Positions 55,443 through 63,875 of a stretch of DNA of 64,000 nucleotides are shown here, one piece after another. The notes below the pieces were generated by a model, which was not told the DNA's origin, did no database searches, and saw only the letters and a program-made list of their open reading frames with translations. The stretch is from Pseudogemmobacter hezensis (GTDB lineage Bacteria > Pseudomonadota > Alphaproteobacteria > Rhodobacterales > Rhodobacteraceae), in contig NZ_JABJXT010000004.1 of assembly GCF_013155295.1 (NCBI RefSeq), positions 206,538-270,537 on the forward strand, read 5' to 3'. Made by a program: the position numbers and the translations under genes. Every line of letters begins with the position of its first letter. Position 1 is the first letter of the stretch.

Positions 55443-55864
55443 TGCCGCTGCTGCTAAAGCCTGACCTGACTGCGCTTAACCAGCTTGCGGCGGCGGTAGA
55501 GGATTTCGCCGCATCGCATCAGCTGCAGCCCAGTGATGCCATGCGGCTCAATCTGGTGCTGGATGAGCTTTTTACCAATGCCGTGGATTATGGCCGCCAG
55601 CCCGAAGGCAGCCTGATCGCAATCACCCTGACGCGGAGCCCCGGCCAGACCCTTGTCACGATGGAAGATCAGGGCATTGCCTTTGATCCGCTTGACATTC
55701 CGCCGCCCGATCTTGAGGCCGCGCTTGAGGATCGCCCCATCGGCGGGCTGGGGATCCATTTTCTGATGACATTCATGACCGATCTGGCCTATCGCCACAG
55801 CGAGGGGTTGAACCGCCTGAGCTTTCGCCAGATCGACAGCCCCCCCGGGACGGAGACCGAATGA
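55442..55864 (+). CDS. RsbW-like anti-sigma/serine kinase
   Basis: A 140-residue GHKL ATPase. The N box LDELFTNAVDYG, G1 box MEDQGIAFDP and G2 box GGLGIHFLMTF are intact, so kinase activity is expected. Such kinases phosphorylate a STAS antagonist and bind either it or a target. The start overlaps the racemase-like stop (TGATG) and the end overlaps the STAS gene by 4 bp, showing tight coupling. Confidence 0.92.
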   Translation: MPLLLKPDLTALNQLAAAVEDFAASHQLQPSDAMRLNLVLDELFTNAVDYGRQPEGSLIAITLTRSPGQTLVTMEDQGIAFDPLDIPPPDLEAALEDRPIGGLGIHFLMTFMTDLAYRHSEGLNRLSFRQIDSPPGTETE

Positions 55865-56193
55865 TGCAGATTGAGGAACATGACCTGGCAGGTGTGCTGG
55901 TGGTTGCCCCCTCGGGGCGGCTCGACAGCAACAGCGCCCCTGTGCTGGACGCCGCCCTTTCCGGCCCCGCCAAAGCGCGCGACAGGCTGGTCGTCGATCT
56001 GACGGGGGTCGATTATGTCAGCTCTGCCGGGCTGCGCATCCTTCTGAAGACCGCAAAGCTTGCACGGGCCTCGGGCCAGCGGCTGGCGCTTGCGGGCCTG
56101 ACGGCATCGGTGCGCGAGGTCTTTGACGTCTCTGGCTTTACGAAGCTTTTCACCATCGCCGAAACCGCCGGCGCGGCGGCCGAGAGCCTTTAA
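55861..56193 (+). CDS. STAS anti-sigma-factor antagonist
   Basis: A 110-residue STAS domain: VLVVAPSGRLDSNSAPVLD, LVVDLTGVDYVSSAGLRILL and VREVFDVSGFTKLF. Ser55 in VSSAGL aligns with the phosphoacceptor Ser of RsbV/SpoIIAA. It is the expected substrate of the RsbW-like kinase and of the SpoIIE phosphatase encoded 7 kb away. Its stop codon overlaps the stop of the convergent exporter gene. Confidence 0.93.
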   Translation: MMQIEEHDLAGVLVVAPSGRLDSNSAPVLDAALSGPAKARDRLVVDLTGVDYVSSAGLRILLKTAKLARASGQRLALAGLTASVREVFDVSGFTKLFTIAETAGAAAESL

Positions 56194-59090
56194 CCCAACT
56201 GCCCGGCCACCAGGGCGTGATACCGCCCCTTTGCCGCCATCAGACTGTCATGGCTGCCCTGTTCGACGATCTGACCGCGGTCCAGCACCAGGATGCGGTC
56301 GGCATGGCGCACGGTGGAAAGCCGATGCGCCACAAGGATCCGCGTGGCGCCAAGCCGCCCGATATGTGCCATGATCCGGGCCTGCGCCGGACCGTCAAGC
56401 GCGCTTGTCGCCTCATCCAGCAAAAGGATCGCCGGATTGGCAAGGAAGGCCCGCGCAAGCGCGATACGCTGCACCTGGCCGCCGGACAGCGTGCGGCTGG
56501 CATCGGTCAGCAGGGTGTATAGCCCCATCGGCATCGCCCTGATCTCACTGTCGATGGCCGCCTGGTGCAAGGCGGTCCAGATCGCGGCTTCATCGGCCTC
56601 TCTGGTGCCGCGCACCATTTCGGCAATCGTGCCCGGGGCCAGGCGGTCATCTTGCAGCACCGCGCCGATCTGGCTGCGACAGGCGTTCAGATCCAGGCCG
56701 CGCAGGTCATGGCCATCCAGATAGATCGCGCCCGACGAGGGCTGCTCCAGCCCCAGCAACAGCTGCAACAAGGTGGTTTTGCCGCTGCCCGAGGGACCAA
56801 CAATCGCCACCATTTCCCCCTGCCCGATCTTCAGCGAGAGCCCCCGGAACAGCACCGGCTGGTCGGCCCGCTGAAAGCTGACATTCGCAAGCTCGATCCG
56901 GCCTTCAAGGGTGCCCGGATGGGTCAGCCCCCTGCGCGCCTCGGGCTGTGCGTCAAGCAATTTGCGACCAAAGGCCCAGCCGGGCCGGGCCATCAAAAGG
57001 CCAAGCATACCGCGCATGATCTGGCTGACGCTGATCAGCACAGCGCCAAAGGCGGTGATGACCGCCATGCTTCCCGCCAGCCCAGGCGCCGAGGCCGGAT
57101 CGGCCGCTGCCCGATGCAAAAGGGCAAAAAGCGCGATGCTCGCCAGCAGCGGAAAGGCGGTCAGCCAGATCTCCAGCAGATTGGCCACCCGTCGCGCCGC
57201 CACCGATTTTTCCCGCAAAGCCGCGTAGCGCTCTGCCCAGATCAGCAGCAAGCGCTCTTCTGCGGCAGCGGTTCGCAGTTTCGCAAGGCCGTTCACCATC
57301 TGCAGCATCAGCGAATCCGCCGTGCCCGCCAGCGCCTCGCCCTGGCCAAAGGCGCGCATCTGCGCCCAGGCGGCCAGCCAGCCAATCAACAGATGAAGGG
57401 CCAGCAGCACCGCAAGCAGGATCGCCGTCGCCCAGGACTGCATAGCAATCACCCAGAGGCTGGAGAAAAGCAGCCCCAGCAGACCGGCAAAGGCAAAACC
57501 AAAGGTCGAAACCGTGGTCAGCGCGCCGGTGCTGCCGCTGGCAAAGGCATTCACATCTGCGCTGGAATACTGGCGGTGCCAGCTGATGGGCAGGCGGCAG
57601 ATCCGGTCCCAAAGCCCGCGAAAACTGTGATGGTTCAGACGCGCCATCGCGCGCTGCTGCGCCCGGCCGCTGGCAATCGTCAGCAGGAAACCGCAAAGCG
57701 CGATGGCGGCGATAATCATCGCCAGCGGCAAAAGCTGATCGCGCCGCGCCGCCGGAACCACAAGGCTGAAGACCGCATTGGTGGCCAGGGGCAAGACCTG
57801 CCCCAGCAACCCGCCCAGCACCACCGCCACAAGATAGCCGGAGATATCACGCCCCGAACCGCGCAGCCCCTGCCCTGTGACCGACAGGAAATCAGGCTTC
57901 GCCCCAAGATCGGCAAAGATCTGCGCGGCCGGCCCCTCAAAGTCGGCGGCGCGGCTGGCATCAAGGCGCAGGCTCTCGCCCGCCGCCCCCTGCAACTGAT
58001 AGGCGCCGCGCTGCCAGAGCGCGGAAAAGGGGGTCCCATCGGCATCGCGCAGCAGAAGATCGCCCAGATCGCGGCGCCACCACCCCGGCCCAAGCGGCAC
58101 CGGCTGCACCGAGAACCCCGAGGCGCGCGCGATTTCATCCAGCGTGAAAGCCCGATCCATCTGCCCCCGGCTGGCCCGTGCCGGGCGCTGCAGCGGCACC
58201 CCGATCCGCGCGGCAAGCCGCCGCAGAACCTGCAGGAGCGGCTCTTCCGTCTTTTCCGGGATCAGGGGGGCAAGGCGGTGCCCAAGCAGCCTGCCAAGGC
58301 GCAGCCGCGACTGGCCGCGATCGGTTTCGTCGGCCGCGCTGCGGGCGGCGATACGATTGTGCTCATCTGCATCGGCAAAGCCGCGCAAAAGCGGCAGCAA
58401 TTCGACCATAGCGGCGTTGAAAGCCGCAACCGCCTCTTTCCAGGCAGGATCGGAGAACCCGTCCTCCCAGGTCTGCACCGTGATCTGACCCGCGCCTTCA
58501 AGGGCAATCCAGGCAGCTTCGGGCAGGGCGATGCGGCCAAAGACCGGCTCGATGCCGAACAAAAGCCCGCCTTCGGGTGGCAGATCGCACCAGACCGTGC
58601 CTGCCCCGGTCATCAGAATCTGCCCGGCCGCGACGGCATGCTGCCCCGCGACAGGCAACAGATCGGCGCGGGGGTGCGGCACGATCAGGTGATGCGCCGC
58701 ACGTGCAAGCGTGCCAAGCCAGCAGGCGATCCCCGCAGCCAGCACCTGGTTCGGGCTGTCCAGCATCGCAGGCGGCAACCGCCAGAACTGCGCGTCCGGG
58801 CCCGGGATGGCCACGACGCCCGCCGGCCCCATCAGGCCCTCGGGCAGACCAAAAAGCACCGTCTCGGCCGGCAGCATGCCCAGCGGCAGCCGCGCCTCGC
58901 CCGCGGGCGCATGGAAAAGATCGGCGCTGCCCGACAAAACGACATAAAGCGCCTCCGGGTCATCAAGCGCAAGCGGGCTGGCGCCCAGCCATTCCGGCTC
59001 TGGCGCAGACGCGGACGCAGGCGCGGACGCGGACAGGGGCTGAGGCTGAGGCTGGGGTTGGGGTTGGGGCACGAGATCTGTATCGCTCAA
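56190..59090 (-). CDS. NHLP-type bacteriocin export ABC transporter, permease/ATPase without peptidase
   Basis: A 966-residue protein matching the second ABC subunit of NHLP (nitrile-hydratase-leader peptide) export systems. The first 400 residues are a long cytoplasmic region with a proline/glutamine-rich start (PQPQPQPQPQP) and cNMP-like folds; five to six membrane helices follow (from about YLVAVVLGGLLGQVLPL), then the ATPase with Walker A GPSGSGKTT, signature LSGGQVQR and Walker B LLLDEATSALD. It acts with the C39-peptidase ABC protein encoded upstream (4 bp overlap). Export of a double-glycine-leader cargo is inferred. Confidence 0.92.
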   Translation of the reverse strand: MSDTDLVPQPQPQPQPQPLSASAPASASAPEPEWLGASPLALDDPEALYVVLSGSADLFHAPAGEARLPLGMLPAETVLFGLPEGLMGPAGVVAIPGPDAQFWRLPPAMLDSPNQVLAAGIACWLGTLARAAHHLIVPHPRADLLPVAGQHAVAAGQILMTGAGTVWCDLPPEGGLLFGIEPVFGRIALPEAAWIALEGAGQITVQTWEDGFSDPAWKEAVAAFNAAMVELLPLLRGFADADEHNRIAARSAADETDRGQSRLRLGRLLGHRLAPLIPEKTEEPLLQVLRRLAARIGVPLQRPARASRGQMDRAFTLDEIARASGFSVQPVPLGPGWWRRDLGDLLLRDADGTPFSALWQRGAYQLQGAAGESLRLDASRAADFEGPAAQIFADLGAKPDFLSVTGQGLRGSGRDISGYLVAVVLGGLLGQVLPLATNAVFSLVVPAARRDQLLPLAMIIAAIALCGFLLTIASGRAQQRAMARLNHHSFRGLWDRICRLPISWHRQYSSADVNAFASGSTGALTTVSTFGFAFAGLLGLLFSSLWVIAMQSWATAILLAVLLALHLLIGWLAAWAQMRAFGQGEALAGTADSLMLQMVNGLAKLRTAAAEERLLLIWAERYAALREKSVAARRVANLLEIWLTAFPLLASIALFALLHRAAADPASAPGLAGSMAVITAFGAVLISVSQIMRGMLGLLMARPGWAFGRKLLDAQPEARRGLTHPGTLEGRIELANVSFQRADQPVLFRGLSLKIGQGEMVAIVGPSGSGKTTLLQLLLGLEQPSSGAIYLDGHDLRGLDLNACRSQIGAVLQDDRLAPGTIAEMVRGTREADEAAIWTALHQAAIDSEIRAMPMGLYTLLTDASRTLSGGQVQRIALARAFLANPAILLLDEATSALDGPAQARIMAHIGRLGATRILVAHRLSTVRHADRILVLDRGQIVEQGSHDSLMAAKGRYHALVAGQLG
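59000..59069. repeat. 6 bp/12 bp repeats coding a low-complexity N-terminus
   Basis: GGCTGAG/GGTTGGG hexamers (59039-59069) and GCGGAC-type units (59000-59035) encode the PQ and SA runs at the start of the exporter subunit. Copy-number change in steps of six keeps frame. Confidence 0.6.
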
Positions 59091-61228
59091 GCGTCATGCT
59101 CCATCAGATGGCGGAAAGGGCCCGGGGCCGCGATCAGCGCATCGGGGGTGCCCTCCTGCACGATCCGCCCCTTTTCCAGCACCAGAACCCGGTCGACATG
59201 GCGCAGCGCAGACCAGCGATGCGCAATGACAATCGTGGTCAGGCCAAGCCCCGATATGCCGCGCATGACCCGCGCCTCGGTTTCCGCATCAAGGGCTGCG
59301 CTGGCCTCATCCAGGATCAGGATCCGCGGTTCGCGCAGCAAAGCGCGGGCGATTTCCAGACGGGCGCGCTGCCCGCCGGACAGCGTGGTGCCCCCCTCGT
59401 TGAGCATGGCACCGTATCCGCCGGGACGACGCAGGATGTCGTCATGCAGCCCGGCCGCCCTACAGGCTGCGATCACCCGTTCCTCGGGCTGGCTGCTGTC
59501 CCAGAGCGTGACATTCTGCCGGATGCTTGCCTGAAAGATCGCCGTGTGCTGATCCACGGATGCCAGCGAGGCGCGGAAGGTGTCGCGCGCAATTTCGGCA
59601 AGCGGCTGCCCGTCGAAGCGGATTTCCCCGGCCTGGGGCTGGATATGCCCGGCAATCAGCTGGCCAAGGGTGGATTTGCCGCTGCCCGAGCTGCCGACGA
59701 TGCCCAGCCGCTCGCCGGGATAAAGCGTAAAGCTGATGTCCTGCAGCACCGGCTGATGCGCGGAATGTCCAAAGCTGACGCCCTGGAGCGAGATCGCGCC
59801 GCTCAGCTTGCCCGCCGCTCGCGCCGGCTGAGCGGGCGAATTGGTGAATTCGGCCGCCAGGGGGTGGTCAAGCGTGTCATCCAGCAAGCGCATGATCGCC
59901 AGCCCGTCCATGATGCCGCCCCCCAGCTGGATCAACTGGCCAAAGGGGGCAAAAAAGGCCATCATCAGCGCCTGAAAGGCAATCAGCGTGCCAATCGTGA
60001 TCGCCCCGTCGATCACCTGCATCCCCCCCAGAAGCAGCACCGTCCCGGCGGTCAGCGTGGCGCTGAGCGCAGGCAGTGCCGCCAGCCAGAGCTGCGGCGC
60101 AGCGACCTCTTGCTGCAGATTGACGTATTGCGCATTGCGGGCGGCAAGGCGGCTGCGGAACAGATCCTGCTGCCCGCGTGCCGCCCAGGCCTCGATCATC
60201 TGCAGGCCCAGTTTGGCGAAACCCGCCTGGCCGGTCATCGCACCAGCCAGACGGCGGTTGGCATCGGTCAGACCACGGCTGACCCACAGGAAAGCCCCCA
60301 GGTTCAACAGCGCCGCCACGACCACCGGCAGGGTCAGAAGCGGGGCATAGACCAGCATCGCCATGAGATAGGCGCTGGCGGTGATCCCCGAAAGCAGCAA
60401 AAGCCCCAGCTGGGTCGAGATCAGCTGCCCCACCCGGTCATTGACCATGACCCGGCTGGCCACTTCGCCTGCATGGCGCTGCGCGAAGTAACTGAGCGGC
60501 AGATGCAGCACATGGCGCGCAAAGCCCAGGGCCCCGCGCAGCACCAGCGCTGTTTCAAGCCGCAGCATCACCTCGCGTTGCAGCCATGTCAGCGCCGCCA
60601 TGACCAGGGCCGCCGCCAGCATCGCCAGCAAAAGCGGCACCAGCCAGCTGTCATGCCGCGCAATCAGCACCTGGTCGATGAAGATCTGGGTAAAGACCGG
60701 CACCATCAGCCCGGGAATGATCAGCGCCAGGGCCAGCATCACGCTGAAACCTATGGTTCCGCGCTGCCCGACAAGCCTCTGGCGCAACGCGGACCACAGC
60801 GAGGGCGCACGCCCGCCCTTCGCAAAGCCGGGGCCCGGCGTCAGTTCCAGCAGAATGCCCGTAAACCCCTCATCGAGTTCCCGGAGCGATATGCTGCGCG
60901 GGCCGGTGGCCGGATCATTGATCCAGGCCTTCCCGCCCCGGATCCCTTCGAGCACAATGAAATGGTCCATCCCCCAATGCAGGATGGCAGGATGGCGCAG
61001 GCGGGACAGTTCCGCCGGCTCCGTGCGGCTGGCTCTGACCTCAAAGCCCAGACCCCGCGCCGCGCGCGCGATCCCCGCCGCCGAGGCCCCATCGCGCGAG
61101 ACATTGCACAAAAGCCGCAATTCCTCGAGCGTCTTCCACAGCCCCCAATGGCCGCAAAGAATGGCAAGGACCGCCGCCCCGCATTCCGTGCTTTCCATCT
61201 GCAAAACGGTGGGCGTGCGCCGCATCAT
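59087..61228 (-). CDS. NHLP-type export ABC transporter with C39 peptidase domain
   Basis: A 713-residue peptidase/permease/ATPase. The C39 domain has Cys16 (STECGAAVLA), His89 (MDHFIVLEG) and Asp105 (INDPATG), a complete catalytic triad for cleavage after a double glycine. About six membrane helices follow, then the ATPase with Walker A GSSGSGKST, signature LSGGQRARLEI and Walker B ILILDEASAALD. It should cleave and export the protein encoded at 62562. It overlaps its neighbours by 4 bp on both sides. Confidence 0.95.
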   Translation of the reverse strand: MMRRTPTVLQMESTECGAAVLAILCGHWGLWKTLEELRLLCNVSRDGASAAGIARAARGLGFEVRASRTEPAELSRLRHPAILHWGMDHFIVLEGIRGGKAWINDPATGPRSISLRELDEGFTGILLELTPGPGFAKGGRAPSLWSALRQRLVGQRGTIGFSVMLALALIIPGLMVPVFTQIFIDQVLIARHDSWLVPLLLAMLAAALVMAALTWLQREVMLRLETALVLRGALGFARHVLHLPLSYFAQRHAGEVASRVMVNDRVGQLISTQLGLLLLSGITASAYLMAMLVYAPLLTLPVVVAALLNLGAFLWVSRGLTDANRRLAGAMTGQAGFAKLGLQMIEAWAARGQQDLFRSRLAARNAQYVNLQQEVAAPQLWLAALPALSATLTAGTVLLLGGMQVIDGAITIGTLIAFQALMMAFFAPFGQLIQLGGGIMDGLAIMRLLDDTLDHPLAAEFTNSPAQPARAAGKLSGAISLQGVSFGHSAHQPVLQDISFTLYPGERLGIVGSSGSGKSTLGQLIAGHIQPQAGEIRFDGQPLAEIARDTFRASLASVDQHTAIFQASIRQNVTLWDSSQPEERVIAACRAAGLHDDILRRPGGYGAMLNEGGTTLSGGQRARLEIARALLREPRILILDEASAALDAETEARVMRGISGLGLTTIVIAHRWSALRHVDRVLVLEKGRIVQEGTPDALIAAPGPFRHLMEHDA

Positions 61229-62514
61229 GGCGCGCCTTCGGCCTGCACTGCCGTGAAATCGGTCTCAAGCCCGCGCAGCGCCTGGACGGCAAGCGCGGCC
61301 AGCGGCAGTTCCGAAAGGGTAAACGTCACATCGGCAAGCGTGCCATTCTCGATCGCCTGCGCCTGCCCGTCCCGCATCGGCCGCGACCAGAGCGGCTGGC
61401 CCGCCGCATCGGTCATCAGCGCAATTTCAACCTCAAAGGGCGTATCGATCTGCTGCATAAAGCTTTCCAGCAGCCGATCATTTTGCAGCCGCCGCATCAT
61501 CCCGGCCGAGGAAGCGGGCGTCTCAGACACCCGCGTGACGCGACCGCGCAGAAAGCCCTGCTCTTCACGCGCGGCCGACGCGGGCGAGATTTCGACCGGC
61601 ATCCCATCGGACAGCCGCTTCGCCTCGAACCCCGGGACATAGGCAACCACGATCGGCGCGGTGTCCGGCTCGCGCTCCAGCGCGAGGATGGGCGTGCCAT
61701 TCTGAACGATCTGGCCGATATTCGCCTTTATCTCCAGCACCCGCCCCGAGAAGGGCGACAGAATGGCCCCAAGGCGGGCGTGCTGGCTTTCCAGGGCGGC
61801 AAGCCGGCGGGCCGCCTCATCGCGTGCCAGTTCAGAGCGCAGCAGTTCCGCCTCGGCATCGATGCGCCTTGTGGTCCGGTCAGCCTCAAGCTGGGCGCGG
61901 CTGTCAGAAGCATCGGCCAATGCGCTTTCAACCGACATCAGATCGCTTTCCGCCAGCAGGAATTGCTCACGCGCGATATTGCCGCGCTCCATCAGCTGGC
62001 CGAGGTTCGCCAGCCGTTCGGCAAGACTGTCGCGCCTTGCGTCCAGGGTCAGGCCGCGCGCCTCAAGCGACTGCAGCCTTTGCGTCAGTGTCGCATCGAG
62101 GGCCGCCGCCTCACGCGACTGAAAGCGGGCCAGCTGATCATGGCTGCGCTTCGCATCCTCATAGCTGGCCCGGGCGGCCATAACCTCCAGCTCAAGTTCG
62201 GGCTGGTTGACCAGCGCAATCACCTGGCCGCTTTCGATCATCTGGCCGGGATGCAGGCTGATCCCGGTCAGCTGCCCGCTGGCCGTGGCGGCGACATCCA
62301 TCACACCGCCCGCGGAAAGCACGATCCCCTTACCCGCCACCGTGACCGGCAGCCGGAATGCAAAGGTAAAGGCCAGGGCCGCAACACAAAGGCCCGCCAG
62401 CCCGAGACCGGCAAGCCAGAGCCTCGGTTGCATGACCTGCAAGGCGGCATCCTGCCCCTGGCGCCCGGCGGCGGCCCGCCGGGCCTTTTCACGAAAGAGA
62501 TCGCCGGATGTCAT
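61225..62514 (-). CDS. HlyD-family adaptor of the NHLP-type exporter
   Basis: A 429-residue membrane-fusion protein. One membrane helix (LWLAGLGLAGLCVAALAFTFAF), a lipoyl-like half (GIVLSAGGVMDVAATASGQL), a long coiled-coil hairpin (about 110-230, ALDATLTQRLQSLEARGLTL), the second lipoyl half (LGAILSPFSGRVLEIKANIG) and a beta-barrel end. It would link the inner-membrane ABC pair to the outer membrane. No TolC-like gene lies in the window. Confidence 0.93.
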   Translation of the reverse strand: MTSGDLFREKARRAAAGRQGQDAALQVMQPRLWLAGLGLAGLCVAALAFTFAFRLPVTVAGKGIVLSAGGVMDVAATASGQLTGISLHPGQMIESGQVIALVNQPELELEVMAARASYEDAKRSHDQLARFQSREAAALDATLTQRLQSLEARGLTLDARRDSLAERLANLGQLMERGNIAREQFLLAESDLMSVESALADASDSRAQLEADRTTRRIDAEAELLRSELARDEAARRLAALESQHARLGAILSPFSGRVLEIKANIGQIVQNGTPILALEREPDTAPIVVAYVPGFEAKRLSDGMPVEISPASAAREEQGFLRGRVTRVSETPASSAGMMRRLQNDRLLESFMQQIDTPFEVEIALMTDAAGQPLWSRPMRDGQAQAIENGTLADVTFTLSELPLAALAVQALRGLETDFTAVQAEGAP

Positions 62515-62561
62515 GGCCGGAATGGCTCGCGCTCAGCAGTTTTAATCGCAGAAATGACGTC

Positions 62562-63149
62562 TCAGCGCATATTGCCGATGATCGAGGCCCGGCTGTCCTG
62601 CATTTTCTGGATGAAAGCTGTCATCATCTCGAAAGCCTGATTGCGCTTTGAATTCAGCTCCTGCAGTCGCAACATATCCATCTGCTGCGCATTGCTGAGG
62701 CTGTCAATCGTCGCCCTGACCGACACGATCAATGAATCGACCTCATCCTTCGTGATCAGACCGTCCTGGTCACTGTCGAGCGCCTGTCCCTCGCCAAGCA
62801 CCCCCTCAAGAGCCGATATCGCCTCTTTTGCATCTGCAAGCGAGAGGGCCCCGTCTGCCGGCAGCTGATCCAGCGCTGCATTCAGGGCACCCAATGCGCC
62901 CAGCCCGTTATTCAGGGTTTCGATCTGTTTGTTCAGGTTTCGCACCTCGGTCAGCTGGTTCTGAAGCTGAGCATTCAGCAAGCCGGCACGTTGTTCCTGC
63001 ACGGCCAACAATGCGGCCTCAAGATCCATATCGCCGAAGTTCGCGGCAAGCAAAACCTGCGTGGACGCACCAGCCGAGACGGAAGCTCCACCAACGACCG
63101 TTTCGAGTTCGGCATCAGAAAGCGGCTGTTTGTTTTGCTGTTCGGCCAT
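62562..63149 (-). CDS. Double-glycine-leader protein with EF-hand, probable exporter cargo
   Basis: A 195-residue protein heading the exporter operon. Residues 9-21 read PLSDAELETVVGG, a typical double-glycine leader with the ELxxVxGG form; cleavage after Gly21 would leave 174 residues. The mature part is nearly all helical, with heptad-like stretches (LLNAQLQNQLTEVRNLNKQI), and contains a perfect EF-hand loop D125-S-D-Q-D-G-L-I-T-K-D-E136, predicting calcium binding. No cysteines, so it is not a lanthipeptide-type or disulfide bacteriocin. The C-terminus (KRNQAFEMMTAFIQKMQDSR) is strongly helical. I do not recognise the family; it could be an adhesin, a filament subunit, or a toxin. GGGAG precedes the ATG. 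Confidence 0.85.
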   Translation of the reverse strand: MAEQQNKQPLSDAELETVVGGASVSAGASTQVLLAANFGDMDLEAALLAVQEQRAGLLNAQLQNQLTEVRNLNKQIETLNNGLGALGALNAALDQLPADGALSLADAKEAISALEGVLGEGQALDSDQDGLITKDEVDSLIVSVRATIDSLSNAQQMDMLRLQELNSKRNQAFEMMTAFIQKMQDSRASIIGNMR

Positions 63150-63306
63150 AGAATATGCTCCCTGATCGGCTCATTCGCCCTCAATGCTACCCTGGATTGA
63201 GAGTTTTCAAAACAAAATAATCCTGAAATTTCTTCCCGCGCCAGGGCAATAAACTGCCTTCCCACCAAACGCTGCTATTGTGGCAGGCCCGGTCATTGCG
63301 AAGAGA

Positions 63307-63560
63307 ATGATGGAGGTTCCGGACATTGATCTCGGCAAGACCCACCGCAACCTGGTCATCCAGGATGAAGGCCAGGCGGTTCTCTCCTGAGAAGGGACAT
63401 AAGCCCCGATTGATGTCGCCTCTATATGCCCGGCCTTATGCGACGGTTCACAAAGAAGATGACCGTGATGCAAAGGCCATAGCCGCAGCCACGGCGCATC
63501 CGACGATGTCATTTGATGCATCCAACCCGAAGAGCCGCCTGATCTTCCGGCCCTGGGCCC
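63307..63560 (+). pseudogene. IS110-family transposase relic
   Basis: Frame 1 gives MMEVPDIDLGKTHRNLVIQD, the start of the DEDD transposase domain; it stops at 63390. After a deletion another frame gives LMSPLYARPYATVHKEDDRD and AKAIAAATAHPTMSF, matching the YVKPYVK...NDxxDAEAI region of IS110 transposases. More than half of the gene is missing. Confidence 0.6.
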
Positions 63561-63699
63561 TGCCCGAGAACGCCTGGTGTCTGACAGAACGCCCCCCCGA
63601 CCGAGCGTGTCCGGGCTATGATTGGGGGCAAGGCAATCTGTGTAACGGTCCGTCGATGAAAGTGCTGAAGGACCAGGCCCGGGCGATAGAATGGAGGAT

Positions 63700-63875
63700 A
63701 AATCATCGGGCTCTGCCCCGCCGGGTTGGCGGTGCGGGAAGCCCCTGGCGATCAAGGGCGACAATGGCCCGGATCATCAGTGCCATGCTGATGATCCGGG
63801 CCGGGAAGCAGGGCATTACCCTCAGTGGCATCCAGCCCGAAAAGCCACAGCCGAACGCTTATGCCGAGCGTTATG
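63700..63875 (+). pseudogene. IS3-family OrfB transposase relic
   Basis: One frame has AIKGDNGPD (the second catalytic Asp region) and, after a one-base shift, ISAMLMIRAGKQGITLSGIQ and PEKPQPNAYAERYE, the end of the DDE domain. It is cut off exactly where the next IS end begins (63874). Confidence 0.6.

Noticed and set aside
58577..61642. A 1021-codon open frame on the plus strand, and similar long frames at 56565-59534, 46528-48138, 33686-35806 and 9-1715
   Set aside because: They lie antisense to clearly real genes and have Arg/Pro/Gln-rich compositions typical of shadow frames in GC-rich DNA; none shows domains or a good ribosome site.
62562..63149. Classical bacteriocin precursor
   Set aside because: At 174 mature residues with an EF-hand, no cysteines and no modification or immunity gene alongside, it does not look like a known bacteriocin class.
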